Shown piece by piece: positions 26,738-36,868 of a stretch of 64,000 nt of DNA; positions within the stretch are counted from its first letter, which is position 1; every line of letters begins with the position of its first letter. The position numbers and the translations under genes are program-made. This stretch comes from Microbacterium album (GTDB taxonomy: Bacteria; Actinomycetota; Actinomycetes; Actinomycetales; Microbacteriaceae), in NCBI RefSeq assembly GCF_014643695.1, contig NZ_BMJY01000002.1, forward strand, positions 131,676 through 195,675, written 5' to 3'. Under the pieces are notes generated by a model. It was given only the letters and a program-made list of their open reading frames with translations. It searched no databases and had not been told where the DNA came from.

Positions 26738-28144
26738 ATGGACGTGCGCGAGACGGACGTGGTGGTGATCGGCGCGGGCCCGGTCGGGGAGAACGTCGCG
26801 GACCGGGTGGTGCGGGGCGGCCTGAGGGCGGCGATCGTGGAGGCGGAGCTGGTCGGCGGCGAGTGCTCCTACTGGGCGTGCATGCCCTCGAAGGCGCTGC
26901 TGCGACCCGGAGCGGCGCTGCGCGCCGCCCAGCGCGTCGCAGGGGTGACCGGCGGGGCACTCGACCCGGAGGCCGTGCTCGCGCGGCGCGACCGGTTCGC
27001 GGCCGAGTGGGACGACACCGGCCAGGTGCGCTGGCTGGAGGGGGCAGGCATCGAGCTGGTGCGGGGCCGCGGGAGCGTGACGGGAGAGCGGCGCGTGCGG
27101 GTCGCCGGCGACGACGGCGACGTCGAACTGCGCGCCCGCCACGCGGTCGTCATCGCGACCGGCAGCGCCCCGCGCGTGCCGGACGTGCCCGGCCTGCGCG
27201 CGGCGAACCCGTGGACGAGCCGCGAGGCCACGGCGGCGCAGCGCGTGCCCGGACGGCTCGCCGTGCTCGGCGGCGGCGTGGTGGCGGTCGAGGTCGCCAC
27301 CGTGTTCGCGGACCTCGGCAGCACCGTCACGCTGCTCTCGCGCAGCCCGCTGCTGCGCTCGATGGAGCCCTTCGTCGGCGAGGCCGTGCGCGACGCGCTG
27401 CGAGAGCGCGGGGTGGAGGTGCGCGAGGACGCGTCGCCTGCAGAGGTCTCGCGCGGCTCCGACGGCTCCGTCGCCATCCGGCTGGCGGACGACGCCGACG
27501 CCGTGATCGCGGACGAGCTCGTCGTGGCGACGGGGCGCGAGCCGCGCATCCGCGACATCGGGATCGACGACGCGGTCGGCGACGACGACAGCGTCGACGT
27601 GGACGACACGATGCGCGTGCGCGGATCCGAGTGGCTCTATGTCGTCGGCGACGCCGCGGCGCGGGCGCCCCTGACGCACCAGGGCAAGTACGAGGCGCGC
27701 GCGGCCGGCGACGCGATCGTCGCGCGGGCGCGCGGGGAGCGGCTCGACGGCGAGCGATGGGCCCGCCACGTCGCCACCGCCGATCACGGGGCGGTGCCGC
27801 AGGTGGTGTTCACGGATCCGGAGGCGGCGTCCGTGGGCCTGACGGCGGCCGAAGCCGCGCAGCGCGGGCTCCGAGCGCGGGCGGTCGACTACGATCTGGG
27901 CGCCGTCGCGGGCGCCGGTCTGCTCGCCGACGGTTACGCGGGGCACGTGCGCGCCGTCGTGGACGAGGACCGAGGCGTGCTCGTCGGCATGACGCTCGTG
28001 GGTCCCGGGGTGGGCGAGCTGTTGCACGCCGCCACGATCGCGATCGTGGGCGAGGTGCCGCTCGCGCGCCTGTGGCACGCCGTGCCCGCCTACCCGACGC
28101 TCAGCGAGTTCTGGCTGCGCCTGCTGGAGGAGTACGGCCTATGA
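26738..28144 (+). CDS. FAD/NAD(P)-dependent pyridine nucleotide-disulfide oxidoreductase
   Basis: Class I flavoprotein disulfide reductase related to dihydrolipoamide dehydrogenase and mercuric reductase (468 residues). FAD-binding GAGPVGENVADRV, the redox-active pair CSYWAC in GGECSYWACMPSKALL, the NAD-binding LAVLGGGVVAVEVA and the C-terminal His/Glu motif HAVPAYPTLSEFW are all present. No lipoyl or heavy-metal domain is fused, and no lipoyl enzyme gene is adjacent, so the oxidised partner is unknown; low-molecular-weight disulfides or quinones are possible. ATG 26738 is fixed by the -10 box just upstream. Confidence 0.9.
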   Translation: MDVRETDVVVIGAGPVGENVADRVVRGGLRAAIVEAELVGGECSYWACMPSKALLRPGAALRAAQRVAGVTGGALDPEAVLARRDRFAAEWDDTGQVRWLEGAGIELVRGRGSVTGERRVRVAGDDGDVELRARHAVVIATGSAPRVPDVPGLRAANPWTSREATAAQRVPGRLAVLGGGVVAVEVATVFADLGSTVTLLSRSPLLRSMEPFVGEAVRDALRERGVEVREDASPAEVSRGSDGSVAIRLADDADAVIADELVVATGREPRIRDIGIDDAVGDDDSVDVDDTMRVRGSEWLYVVGDAAARAPLTHQGKYEARAAGDAIVARARGERLDGERWARHVATADHGAVPQVVFTDPEAASVGLTAAEAAQRGLRARAVDYDLGAVAGAGLLADGYAGHVRAVVDEDRGVLVGMTLVGPGVGELLHAATIAIVGEVPLARLWHAVPAYPTLSEFWLRLLEEYGL

Positions 28145-28150
28145 CAGCGG

Positions 28151-28183
28151 CCGAGGCCCCGGAGCGATGCTCCAGGGCCTCGG
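28151..28183. terminator. Bidirectional terminator between convergent genes
   Basis: Nine-bp outer stem (CCGAGGCCC/GGGCCTCGG), one C-A mismatch, then an inner five-bp stem GGAGC-GAT-GCTCC. It lies between the oxidoreductase and MHS transporter stop codons. Confidence 0.75.
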
Positions 28184-28193
28184 CGCGCGCGGG

Positions 28194-29612
28194 TCAGCGC
28201 GAGACGTCGACCGCGTCGTAGTCGACGTCCTTGGTCTCCCGGGACAGGATCAGCGCGATCAGCGTCAGGACGCCGGCGGCCGACAGGTACAGGCCCACCA
28301 GCCACGGGCTTCCCTCCCCCCAGGCCCACAGCACGACGGCCACCATGGGAGCCAGGGCGGCGCCGAGGATCGACGAGACGTTGTAGGCGATCGCCGAGCC
28401 CGTGTAGCGCACCTGCGGCGGGAACAGCTCGGGCAGCAGCGCGCCCATCGGGCCGAAGGTCGAGCCCATGAGCGTGAAGCCGATGATGAGGAAGACGATC
28501 GTCATCGGGGCGGTGGCGGCGCCCTGCGGCAGCAGGAACACGGGGAACAGCGCGCCGAAGACGATGATCGCGCTCGTGACGGCGATCAGCACCTTGCGGC
28601 GTCCGAGCCGGTCCGCCAGCGGCCCGGCGACGACCGTGAAGATGCCGAAGAACACCACGCCGAGGATCTGCATCAGCACGAAGTCGACGTAGCTGAAGCC
28701 GAGGCCGGGCACCCACGGACCCTGCGCGGCGACGTCGTAGCCCTCGGGAGCGACGGGGGACTTGGTGCCGTAGGAGAGCATGAAGCTCGTCAGCAGGTAG
28801 AACAGCACGTACGTCGCGAGCATGAAGAACGTGCCGAGGATCAACTGCTTCCCGTAGCGGCGGACCGTCTCCGCCAGCGGGAAGCGCTTGATGGCGCCCT
28901 TGGCCTGCGCGCCCTCGAAGCTGTGGGACTCGACGAGGTTCAGGCGCACCCACAGGCCGATGATGACCATGACGGCCGAGAAGAGGAACGGGATGCGCCA
29001 GCCCCACGTGAGGAACGCCTCGGAGGGGGCCCCGTCCTCGCCGGGCATCGAGAAGTTGATGAGCAGGAACAGCCCGTTGGCGATGATGAAGCCGATCGGC
29101 GCGCCGAGCTGCGGGAACGTGCCGTACAGCGCGCGCTTGCCCTTCGGGGCGTTCTCGGTCGCGACCAGCGCGGCGCCCGACCACTCGCCGCCGAGCGCGA
29201 AGCCCTGCGCGAGGCGCATGATCAGCAGGAAGAACGCAGCCCACCAGCCGACCTGCTGGTGCGTGGGCAGCACGCCGATGAGGAACGTCGCGATGCCCAT
29301 GGTGAGCAGCGAGGCCACGAGCGTGGCCTTGCGGCCGAAGCGGTCGCCGAAGTGCCCGAAGACGATCGCGCCGACGGGGCGGGCGACCATCGCGGCTCCG
29401 AACGTGCCGAACGACGCCAGCAGTGCCGTGGTGGCGTTCCCGGTGGGGAAGAAGAGGATCGGGAACACGAGCACGGCCGCGGTGGCGTACGCGTAGAAGT
29501 CGTAGAACTCGATCGTCGTGCCGACGAGGCTCGCGGTGATCACCCGGGAGCGGGAGTTGGCGGGTTTGGTCGGCGACCCCGGGGTCGCCGAGGAGTCAAC
29601 AGCGGTGCTCAA
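28194..29612 (-). CDS. MFS transporter, metabolite:H+ symporter (MHS) family
   Basis: Twelve-helix secondary transporter of 472 residues. The MHS signature is clear: GTTIEFYDFYAYATAA at the first helix, ARPVGAIVFGHFGDRFGRK in loop 2-3 and GFALGGEWSGAALVATENAP in helices 4-5. MHS members carry organic acids, osmolytes or aromatic acids. The start is TTG at 29612. It follows ribH on the same strand after 67 bases, so read-through from the riboflavin operon is possible, but it is not a riboflavin transporter family; a minus-strand TACACT (29674-29669) may be its own -10. Nearby aromatic genes make aromatic-acid uptake plausible. Confidence 0.9.
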   Translation of the reverse strand: MSTAVDSSATPGSPTKPANSRSRVITASLVGTTIEFYDFYAYATAAVLVFPILFFPTGNATTALLASFGTFGAAMVARPVGAIVFGHFGDRFGRKATLVASLLTMGIATFLIGVLPTHQQVGWWAAFFLLIMRLAQGFALGGEWSGAALVATENAPKGKRALYGTFPQLGAPIGFIIANGLFLLINFSMPGEDGAPSEAFLTWGWRIPFLFSAVMVIIGLWVRLNLVESHSFEGAQAKGAIKRFPLAETVRRYGKQLILGTFFMLATYVLFYLLTSFMLSYGTKSPVAPEGYDVAAQGPWVPGLGFSYVDFVLMQILGVVFFGIFTVVAGPLADRLGRRKVLIAVTSAIIVFGALFPVFLLPQGAATAPMTIVFLIIGFTLMGSTFGPMGALLPELFPPQVRYTGSAIAYNVSSILGAALAPMVAVVLWAWGEGSPWLVGLYLSAAGVLTLIALILSRETKDVDYDAVDVSR

Positions 29613-29679
29613 AGTCGTACCTGTCTCGAAAAGCGAACGCCGGCCACGATCGGCACGACAAGGAGCCAGTGTAGATCGG

Positions 29680-30171
29680 TCAGTCGTCGGGACAGGCGAG
29701 CGCCCGCAGCTCGCGCAGCGTGAGCGCCGCCCGGAGGGCGGCGTCCGCCGCCTCCGCGCCCTTGTCCTCGCGCGATCCGGGCAGGCCCGCGCGGTCGATC
29801 CCCTGTGCCTCGTCGTCGAGGGTCAGCACCCCGAAGCCGACGGGCTTGCCGGTGTCCAGGGCGACGCGGGTGAGCCCGTCGGTCGCGGCGGCGGAGACGA
29901 ACTCGAAGTGCGGCGTGCCGCCCCGGATGATGACCCCGAGGGCGACGACGGCGTCCGCTCCGGCCTCGAGGGCCGCCTTGGCCACGACGGGCAGCTCGAA
30001 GGAGCCGGGCACGCGGATCAGGCGGTGGCTGGCGCCCGCCGCATCGAGGGTGCGCTGCGCCCCCGCGACGAGGGCCTCCGCGATCGTCTCGTGCCACGTC
30101 CCCGCCACGATCACCACGTCCAGTGTCGACCCGTCCAGCGTCTCGCGCTCGGGCGCGCCCTTGCCGCTCAT
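29680..30171 (-). CDS. ribH: 6,7-dimethyl-8-ribityllumazine synthase
   Basis: Condenses 5-amino-6-ribitylamino-uracil with 3,4-dihydroxy-2-butanone 4-phosphate, the penultimate riboflavin step. The 163-residue protein has the lumazine synthase landmarks [14 protein letters not shown], the substrate loop [31 protein letters not shown] with the catalytic His and [14 protein letters not shown]. The ATG overlaps the ribBA stop (ATGA). Fourth gene of the riboflavin operon. Confidence 0.97.
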   Translation of the reverse strand: MSGKGAPERETLDGSTLDVVIVAGTWHETIAEALVAGAQRTLDAAGASHRLIRVPGSFELPVVAKAALEAGADAVVALGVIIRGGTPHFEFVSAAATDGLTRVALDTGKPVGFGVLTLDDEAQGIDRAGLPGSREDKGAEAADAALRAALTLRELRALACPDD

Positions 30172-31514
30172 CGTCTTCCTCCCTCGTGCATCCGCGCGAT
30201 CGCGTCGGCGAGCTCCTCTTCGCCGATGATGTGCCCCATCCTGTCGCGCTTGGTCTCCAGGTACTGATGGTTGTTGGGACCCACCCCGACCACGAGGGCG
30301 ACCTGCTCGACCACCTCGAGCCCGAAGCCGCGCAGCTGGGACACCTTGTCCGTGTTGTTGGTGAGCAGGCGGATCCGCTCGATGCCGAGGTCGGCGAGGA
30401 TGCCCGCGGCCGCCGCGTAGTCGCGCGCGTCGGCCGGCAGCCCGAGCGCCGTGTTCGCGTCGACCGTGTCGAGCCCTCGCTCCTGCAGCGCGTAGGCGCG
30501 CAGCTTGTTGATGAGCCCGATGCCGCGGCCCTCGTGCCCGCGCATGTAGATGACGACCCCGCCCTCCTGCTCGATGGCGTCCAGCGCCGCCTCGAGCTGG
30601 GGTCCGCACTCGCACTTCAGCGAGCCGAACGCCTCGCCGGTGAGGCACTCGGAGTGCACCCGGACGAGGGGAGCGCTCGCCGACAGATCGCCCGAGACGA
30701 CCGCGAGATGATCCGTGCCCGTCTGGCGGTCCTTGTACGCCAGGAACCGGAACGTGCCGTGCGCGGTGGGCACGGTCGCATCGGCGCGCAGGCTCACCTG
30801 TCGGCGCGGCGGCCCCGCCCGCAGCTCGTCGCGCGGCTCGTGCTCGTCCAGGTGGGCGATCAGCTGCTCGATCGTGACGACGGGGATCCCGTCGCGCCGG
30901 CCGAGCTCGATCAGGCCGGGAAGCCGCATCATGCTGCCGTCCTCGGCCACGAGCTCGCCGATCACGGCGACCGGCTGCAGGCCCGCCAGGCGCATGAGCT
31001 CGACCGAGGCCTCGGTGTGGCCCGCGCGCTCGCGCACGCCGCCCGGGACGGCCCGCAGCGGCAGGATGTGGCCGGGCCGGATGAGGCTCTGCGGGGTCGA
31101 CTCGGGATCCGCGAGCACGTTGAGCGTGCGGGCGCGGTCGGCCGCACTGATGCCCGTGGTCACCCCCTCGGCCGCGTCGACGCTCACGGTGTAGGCCGTC
31201 GAGCGGGCGTCCTCGTTGATCTCCACCATGGGCGGCAGGTCCAGGCGGTCCGCGATCTCCTGCGGCATGGGAGCGCAGAGGAAGCCCGACGAATAGCGCA
31301 CGGCCCACGCGATCCACTCGGGGGTCGCGAGCTGAGCCGACAGGACCACGTCGCCCTCGTTCTCGCGGTCCTCGTCGTCGGCGACGATGACCGGGCGGCC
31401 GGCGCGCAGGGCCGCCAGCGCCTCCTCGATCGTGGCCAGCGACCCGGACAGCGTGCCCGGGTCGTCCTCGGAAGCGGCGGTGACGACCGGCTCGGCGGGG
31501 TCCACCGGGTTCAC
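30168..31514 (-). CDS. ribBA: Bifunctional 3,4-dihydroxy-2-butanone 4-phosphate synthase / GTP cyclohydrolase II
   Basis: Supplies both riboflavin precursors. The N-terminal RibB half (about residues 20-220) has the acidic loop [10 protein letters not shown] and the [13 protein letters not shown] motif; the C-terminal RibA half has the zinc site [15 protein letters not shown] and [16 protein letters not shown]. Both active sites look intact in 448 residues. The GTG start overlaps the ribE stop and has AAGGAG seven bases upstream. Confidence 0.97.
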   Translation of the reverse strand: MNPVDPAEPVVTAASEDDPGTLSGSLATIEEALAALRAGRPVIVADDEDRENEGDVVLSAQLATPEWIAWAVRYSSGFLCAPMPQEIADRLDLPPMVEINEDARSTAYTVSVDAAEGVTTGISAADRARTLNVLADPESTPQSLIRPGHILPLRAVPGGVRERAGHTEASVELMRLAGLQPVAVIGELVAEDGSMMRLPGLIELGRRDGIPVVTIEQLIAHLDEHEPRDELRAGPPRRQVSLRADATVPTAHGTFRFLAYKDRQTGTDHLAVVSGDLSASAPLVRVHSECLTGEAFGSLKCECGPQLEAALDAIEQEGGVVIYMRGHEGRGIGLINKLRAYALQERGLDTVDANTALGLPADARDYAAAAGILADLGIERIRLLTNNTDKVSQLRGFGLEVVEQVALVVGVGPNNHQYLETKRDRMGHIIGEEELADAIARMHEGGRR

Positions 31515-32170
31515 AGCGAGGCTCCTTCCGCCGGGACTTCCGCCCTTTCGGGGGCGGCCCCCCTGTCGCCGAAGGCGAGCAGACGCCGCACGTGGCGCGC
31601 GAGGATGTCGGTCTCGAGGTTGACGCGATCCCCCTCCACGCGGTCGCCGAGGGTCGTCGCCGTGAGCGTCTCGGGGATGAGGGACACCTCGAACCAGGCC
31701 TCTGCCGCGTCGGCGGCGCTCACGGCGCTCACGGTGAGCGACACCCCGTCGACCGCGATGGAGCCCTTGTCCAGGACGAGCGGCGCGAGGACGCTCGGCA
31801 GCCCCATGCGCAGGACCCGCCACTGCGCGCCCGGACGCACGTCGCGCACGACACCGGTGCCGTCGATGTGGCCCTGGACGATGTGCCCGCCGAGGCGCGC
31901 GCCCACGGCCGTGGCCCGCTCGATGTTGACGGGCGTGCCGACTGCGACGGCGCCCAGCGTGGACATGTCGAGGGTCTGTCTCATCACGTCGGCCGTGAAG
32001 CCCTCCTCGGTCCAGTCGACGACGGTGAGGCATACGCCGCTGACGGCGATCGAGTCGCCGTGGGCGACATCCTGGACGGCTCGCGGTGCACGCACCGTGA
32101 GCCGGACCCCGTCGCCGGACGGCTCGACTGCGACGATGCGGCCGATCTCCTCGACGATCCCGGTGAACAT
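31511..32170 (-). CDS. ribE: Riboflavin synthase, alpha chain
   Basis: Dismutates two lumazine molecules to riboflavin. The 219-residue protein shows the two tandem lumazine-binding barrels: the first opens with [10 protein letters not shown] and contains VSGVCLTVV; the second has the matching [13 protein letters not shown] and ends with a normal C-terminal helix. Located between ribD and ribBA, with 12 bases to ribD. Confidence 0.97.
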   Translation of the reverse strand: MFTGIVEEIGRIVAVEPSGDGVRLTVRAPRAVQDVAHGDSIAVSGVCLTVVDWTEEGFTADVMRQTLDMSTLGAVAVGTPVNIERATAVGARLGGHIVQGHIDGTGVVRDVRPGAQWRVLRMGLPSVLAPLVLDKGSIAVDGVSLTVSAVSAADAAEAWFEVSLIPETLTATTLGDRVEGDRVNLETDILARHVRRLLAFGDRGAAPERAEVPAEGASL

Positions 32171-32182
32171 CAGCTTTCTCCT

Positions 32183-33268
32183 TCAGGTCCTGCGCGGCGG
32201 TCCGGCGGAGACCGGGGCTCGGTCTCCGATGTCGCGCGGGGGTGGATCGCCGGCCGGATGCTCCGGCTCGGCGACGAACAACAGGTCTGCTCCCAGCGGG
32301 ACGCGCTCGATCACGCGCAGTCGCCGGGCACGGTCGATCGACGGGACGCCGATGTCTCCCACCGCGAGGCGGGGTCCCCCGAGCAGCACGGGGGCCACGT
32401 ACGCCAGCACGCGGTCCGCGAGGCCGGCGGCCAGGAACGCGCTCGCGAGCGTCGGGCCGCCCTCGACGAACACGCGGTGCAGGCCGCGGTCCCAGAGGTC
32501 GTCGAGCACGAAGGCCAGGTCATGCGTGTCGTAGAACAGCGGCGGGTGGGGATGGGAGCGCACCGCGGCGTCGGCGGGCGTCTCCCGTGCGCCGACGATC
32601 ACGGGAACGGGCTGCTCGGCACGGAGCTTCTCGCCCTCGCGCGCCGTGAGCGCGGGGTCGTCGGCGAGCACCGTGCCCGTCCCCACGACGATCGCGTCCG
32701 CCTCCGCGCGGCGCGCGTGCACGTCGGAGCGCGCCTCGGGACCCGTGATCCAGCGGCTCGACCCGTCCGCCGCGGCGGCGCGGCCGTCCAGGCTCTGCGC
32801 CCACTTCACGGTCACGTGGGGGCGTCCCAGCCGGGCTGCCGTCACCCATGCGCCGACGAGCGCGAGCGCCCGATCGGCGAGGATGCCGCCCTCCACGTCG
32901 ATGCCCGCCGCGCGCAGGCGCGCCGCGCCGCCGCCCGACACCTCACCCGGGTCGTCGAGCGCGTACACGACGCGGGCGACGCCCGCGCGGATGAGCGCCT
33001 CCACGCACGGACCCGTGCGCCCGGTGTGGTTGCAGGGCTCCAGCGTCACGACGACGGTGGCACCCCGCGCGGCGCCGTCGGGCAGCGACGACAGCGCGTC
33101 GACCTCCGCGTGCGGCGTGCCGGCGCCGCGATGCCAGCCCTCGGCGAGGACCTCGCCGGCGGGCGAGAGGACCACGGCACCGACGCGCGGGTTCCTGCTC
33201 CGGGGGCCGCGCATCGCGAGCTCGAGGGCGCGAGCCATGGCCCGCTGCTCAGCGGGGCTGTGCGCCAT
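32183..33268 (-). CDS. ribD: Bifunctional pyrimidine deaminase/reductase RibD
   Basis: Catalyses the second and third riboflavin steps. The N-terminal deaminase has zinc ligands in HAEVDAL and EPCNHTGRTGPC; the C-terminal reductase carries VKWAQSLDGRAA, SDVHARRAEADAIVVGTGTVLADDP and EGGPTLASAFL. At 361 residues it is full length. AAGGAGG stands five bases before the ATG. First gene of the operon, 66 bases downstream of the FMN riboswitch. Confidence 0.97.
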   Translation of the reverse strand: MAHSPAEQRAMARALELAMRGPRSRNPRVGAVVLSPAGEVLAEGWHRGAGTPHAEVDALSSLPDGAARGATVVVTLEPCNHTGRTGPCVEALIRAGVARVVYALDDPGEVSGGGAARLRAAGIDVEGGILADRALALVGAWVTAARLGRPHVTVKWAQSLDGRAAAADGSSRWITGPEARSDVHARRAEADAIVVGTGTVLADDPALTAREGEKLRAEQPVPVIVGARETPADAAVRSHPHPPLFYDTHDLAFVLDDLWDRGLHRVFVEGGPTLASAFLAAGLADRVLAYVAPVLLGGPRLAVGDIGVPSIDRARRLRVIERVPLGADLLFVAEPEHPAGDPPPRDIGDRAPVSAGPPRRT

Positions 33269-33334
33269 CCGACCCTCCTTCGATCACCGGGGTCGTGAAA
33301 CGGCGCCGCGGCGTCATGCCGCAGGGCACGTCCC

Positions 33335-33476
33335 GTGCTGCCTCCCATCCGGACTCGCGCGGCGCTCGCCGCACATCACCGTCGGTTCCGGAATCTCACC
33401 GGATCGGCCTCGGCGCTGGGCGCCTCGGCTCGCGGACTGTCACCGCCGGTTCGGGTTCTCACCGACCCCGGAGCAC
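33335..33476 (-). ncRNA. FMN riboswitch (RFN element)
   Basis: Senses FMN and controls ribD-ribE-ribBA-ribH. On the minus strand the conserved RFN blocks occur in order: GGGGTCGGTGAGAACCCG, CCGGCGGTGACAGTCCGCGAG, GATCCGGTGAGATTCCGG, CCGACGGTGATG and AGTCCGGATGGGAG. The basal stem pairs GTGCT (33476-33472) with AGCAC (33339-33335). A hairpin, GCACG-TCC-CGTGC at 33326-33338, uses the 3' arm of that stem and is the likely competing expression-platform structure. Confidence 0.95.
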
Positions 33477-33536
33477 GTGTGCTGCACTCAGCTTAGCGCG
33501 CCGAGCGGCCTCCGGCCGCCGCGCCGTCACCCGCCG

Positions 33537-34397
33537 TCACTTGAGGAGGCGCGACAGGCGGCGGTCGGCGAGCGCCCTGCCGCCGGTCTGGCAGGTGGGG
33601 CAGTACTCGAAGCTGCGGTCGGCGAGGAAGACGCTGCGCACGGTGTCGCCGCACACCGGGCAGGGCTGGCCGGCCCGGCCGTGCACGCTCATCCCGCGGC
33701 GTTTGGCGTCCTTGAGATCGGCTGGCGGACGTCCCCGGGCCGCGGTGAGCGCGTTCGCCAGCGTCTCCCGGAGCGCCGCGTACAGCCGGTCGATGTCGTC
33801 GTCGCCGAGGCTCGCGGCCAGGGCGTACGGCGACATGCGCGCCGCGTGCAGGATCTCGTCCGAGTACGCATTGCCGATGCCGGCGACGATCTGCTGGTCC
33901 CGCAACACACCCTTGATCTGGGTGCGCCGGCCCGCGAGCAGCCCGGCGAGCGCGTCGCGCGTGAACGCGTCGTCGAGCGGATCCGGACCGAGGCGCGCGA
34001 CGCCGGGCACCTCCCGCGGGTCGCGCACGAGGTACACCGCGAGCGATTTCTTCGTGCCGGCCTCGGTCAGGTCGAATCCGGATCCGTCGCCGAGCCCGAT
34101 GCGCAGGGCGATGGGGGAGCGGCCCGGCTTGATCGGCGTGGCCGGCAGCTTCTCGTGCCACCGCAGCCATCCCGCCTTCGCGAGGTGGAACACGAGGTGC
34201 CGGTCGCCCAAGCCGAGGTGCACGAACTTGCCGTGCCGCGCCGCCTCGGCGACCGTCAGCCCCACGAGGCTCTCGAGCGGGGGATCGAACGTCTTCAGCG
34301 CCGCGATCTGCGTGAGTCGCGCCGAGGCGACCGGGAGCCCCACGGCGCGCTCGCGCAGGAACTCCGCCAGCCCCTCGACCTCCGGCATCTCCGGCAT
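33537..34397 (-). CDS. Fpg/Nei family DNA glycosylase-AP lyase
   Basis: Base-excision repair enzyme removing oxidised bases. The N-terminal catalytic PE motif (MPEMPEVEGLAE), the helix-two-turn-helix (QQIVAGIGNAYSDEILHAA) and the C-terminal zinc finger (CPVCG and CPTCQTGGR pairs) are present in 286 residues. The zinc finger ends in QTGGRALADRRLSRLL, more like the actinobacterial Nei2/Fpg-like group than canonical MutM, so substrate preference is left open. It lies 37 bases after trpS on the same strand. Confidence 0.93.
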   Translation of the reverse strand: MPEMPEVEGLAEFLRERAVGLPVASARLTQIAALKTFDPPLESLVGLTVAEAARHGKFVHLGLGDRHLVFHLAKAGWLRWHEKLPATPIKPGRSPIALRIGLGDGSGFDLTEAGTKKSLAVYLVRDPREVPGVARLGPDPLDDAFTRDALAGLLAGRRTQIKGVLRDQQIVAGIGNAYSDEILHAARMSPYALAASLGDDDIDRLYAALRETLANALTAARGRPPADLKDAKRRGMSVHGRAGQPCPVCGDTVRSVFLADRSFEYCPTCQTGGRALADRRLSRLLK

Positions 34398-34434
34398 GCG
34401 GCCATCCTGCCATGTCCCCGGACGAGAGCGGGGA

Positions 34435-35442
<1,008 letters not shown>

Positions 35443-35445
35443 TCA

Positions 35446-35451
35446 ATCCTA
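35446..35451 (-). promoter_or_regulatory. -10 box (TAGGAT), leaderless promoter of trpS
   Basis: TAGGAT (35451-35446), six bases, then GTG. No Shine-Dalgarno sequence is present. Confidence 0.55.
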
Positions 35452-35497
35452 GGTCGAGCGGCGGATGCCTCCGCGCGGGAGGCCTCCGCGCGGGGGG

Positions 35498-36397
35498 TCA
35501 GCCGCCGATCGCGTAGTCGGCGAGCACCGGAGCATGGTCGCTCCAGCGGGTGTCGTACGACGCGGCGCGGTCGACGCGGTAGTTCGACGCCCGTGGCGCC
35601 AGGGCGGGGGAGGCCAGGTGGTAGTCGATGCGCCAGCCCGAGTCGTTGTCGAACGCCTTGCCGCGCATCGACCACCAGGTGTACGGCCCGTCGACCTCGC
35701 CGTGCGCGGCGCGGCCCACGTCGACCCAGCCGAGACCCGTGCGGCCGGCGCTGAAGGCGCGGGTGTCGCTCAGCTCGGCGACCATCCCGCGGCCGGTGCC
35801 CTCCTGCCCCGCGACGGCCTCGCCCTCGAGCGTGAGGAACCGGTCGAAGTACGCGCGCTCGCGCGCGAGGAAGCCGGACTTCTTCACGTTGCCCCGCCAG
35901 TTCTTGATGTCCAGCGGTCGGTGCCCGACATTGAGATCACCCGTCACGAGGGCAAGGCCGCCGTCCGCCGCGAGCTCGGGCAGCCGGCGCTCCATGGCGT
36001 CGAGGAACGCCCACTTGGGGTCCTGCTTGGCGGGGGTCTCGGCCTCGCCGGTGAAGACGTAGGCGCTCACGACGGTGAGCGTCTCGCCCGCGATCTCGAA
36101 GTCGGCCTCGAGCCAGCGCCCGTTCGACTCGAGTCCGTCGTGGCCCAGGTCGACGCGCGAGATCGCGCACTCCTCGCGGCTGGCGATGGCGACGCCCGCC
36201 CGCCCCTTCTGGAGCGCCTTGTCGTCGACGATGCACCACCCGGGCAGCGCGGCCTCGAGGTGCTCGCGCTCACCGCGCACCTCCTGCAGCGCCAGGATGT
36301 CGACGTCCGCCGCTTCGAGCCAGGACCCCATCCCGTTGCGGGCCGCGGCCCGGATCCCGTTGACGTTGACAGAGGCGATACGGATGCGACGGGACAT
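35498..36397 (-). CDS. xthA: Exodeoxyribonuclease III (ExoIII/APE1-type)
   Basis: AP endonuclease/3'-5' exonuclease of the EEP superfamily, 299 residues. Motifs: ASVNVNGIRAA (metal Asn), LALQEVRG (metal Glu), TGDLNVGHRPLDIKNW (Asp/Asn), IDYHLASPAL and WSDHAPVLADY (catalytic Asp-His). Full length. A TACGTT box six bases before the ATG suggests a leaderless message. The gene lies next to trpS and an Fpg/Nei gene on the same strand. Confidence 0.95.
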   Translation of the reverse strand: MSRRIRIASVNVNGIRAAARNGMGSWLEAADVDILALQEVRGEREHLEAALPGWCIVDDKALQKGRAGVAIASREECAISRVDLGHDGLESNGRWLEADFEIAGETLTVVSAYVFTGEAETPAKQDPKWAFLDAMERRLPELAADGGLALVTGDLNVGHRPLDIKNWRGNVKKSGFLARERAYFDRFLTLEGEAVAGQEGTGRGMVAELSDTRAFSAGRTGLGWVDVGRAAHGEVDGPYTWWSMRGKAFDNDSGWRIDYHLASPALAPRASNYRVDRAASYDTRWSDHAPVLADYAIGG

Positions 36398-36403
36398 GCC
36401 TCA

Positions 36404-36409
36404 AACGTA
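36404..36409 (-). promoter_or_regulatory. -10 box (TACGTT) of the exonuclease III gene
   Basis: TACGTT (36409-36404) is followed by TGAGGC and the ATG at 36397. Candidate leaderless promoter; no convincing -35. Confidence 0.4.
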
Positions 36410-36578
36410 ACAAGGGGGGAGGACGTTGATCTCTGGGGCATCGCCCGGCCCAGGTTTCGACTCCGGCCGCTCACGCGGCCTCCGCTCAACCCGTTTCGAC
36501 TTCGCGGCTGCGCCGCTCCGCTCAACGAGCAACCAAAGCCCCCTACCCCTACCCACCCACCCACCTCAACCCCTGTGC

Positions 36579-36832
36579 GAGCGAAGCGAGCGTGCGGGCG
36601 CGAGTGCGCCCGCCAACCAGGCGCGAAGCGCCGGCGCGCGAAGCGAAGCGAAGCGCCTCCCCCGAGGAGCGGCCCCTCGGGGCCCGACGAGCGGGAGGAA
36701 AAAAGAACAGAGCGAAGCGAGCGTGCGGGCGCGAGTGCGCCCGCCAACCAGGCGCGAAGCGCCGGCGCGCGCAGCGAAGCGAAGCGCCTCCCCCGAGGAG
36801 CGGCCCCACCGGGGCCCGACGAGCGGGAGGAA
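36579..36832. repeat. Tandem direct repeat, two copies of a unit of about 122 bases
   Basis: Copy 1 is 36579-36700 and copy 2 is 36710-36832; both start GAGCGAAGCGAGCGTGCGGG and end GACGAGCGGGAGGAA. They differ by one substitution (GCGAAGC versus GCGCAGC) and a short change in the GC hairpin GGCCCC...GGGGCC, which gains one base in copy 2. Each unit carries AGCGAAGCG iterations and internal inverted repeats. The unit is not bounded by coding sequence; it may help terminate sdhB transcription. Confidence 0.85.
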
Positions 36833-36868
36833 GAGAAAACGGGCCCTTGTCGCGGAGAAGAACGGTGT

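Larger units (their letters stand above)
36398..36868. other. 471-base gene-free stretch with repeats between xthA and sdhB
   Basis: No credible gene is present. After the xthA promoter the sequence has short repeats ending in CGCTCCGCTCAACGAGC, a C-rich CCCTACCC/ACCCACC tract (36539-36566), then two tandem copies of a unit of about 122 bases. The reading frames through it are Arg/Ala/Gly-rich and change with the repeat. Confidence 0.7.

Noticed and set aside
36579-36832. Possible CRISPR array or coding repeat
   Set aside because: Only two long near-identical units with almost no spacer; no short repeats with unique spacers and no cas genes. Frames through it are compositional artefacts.
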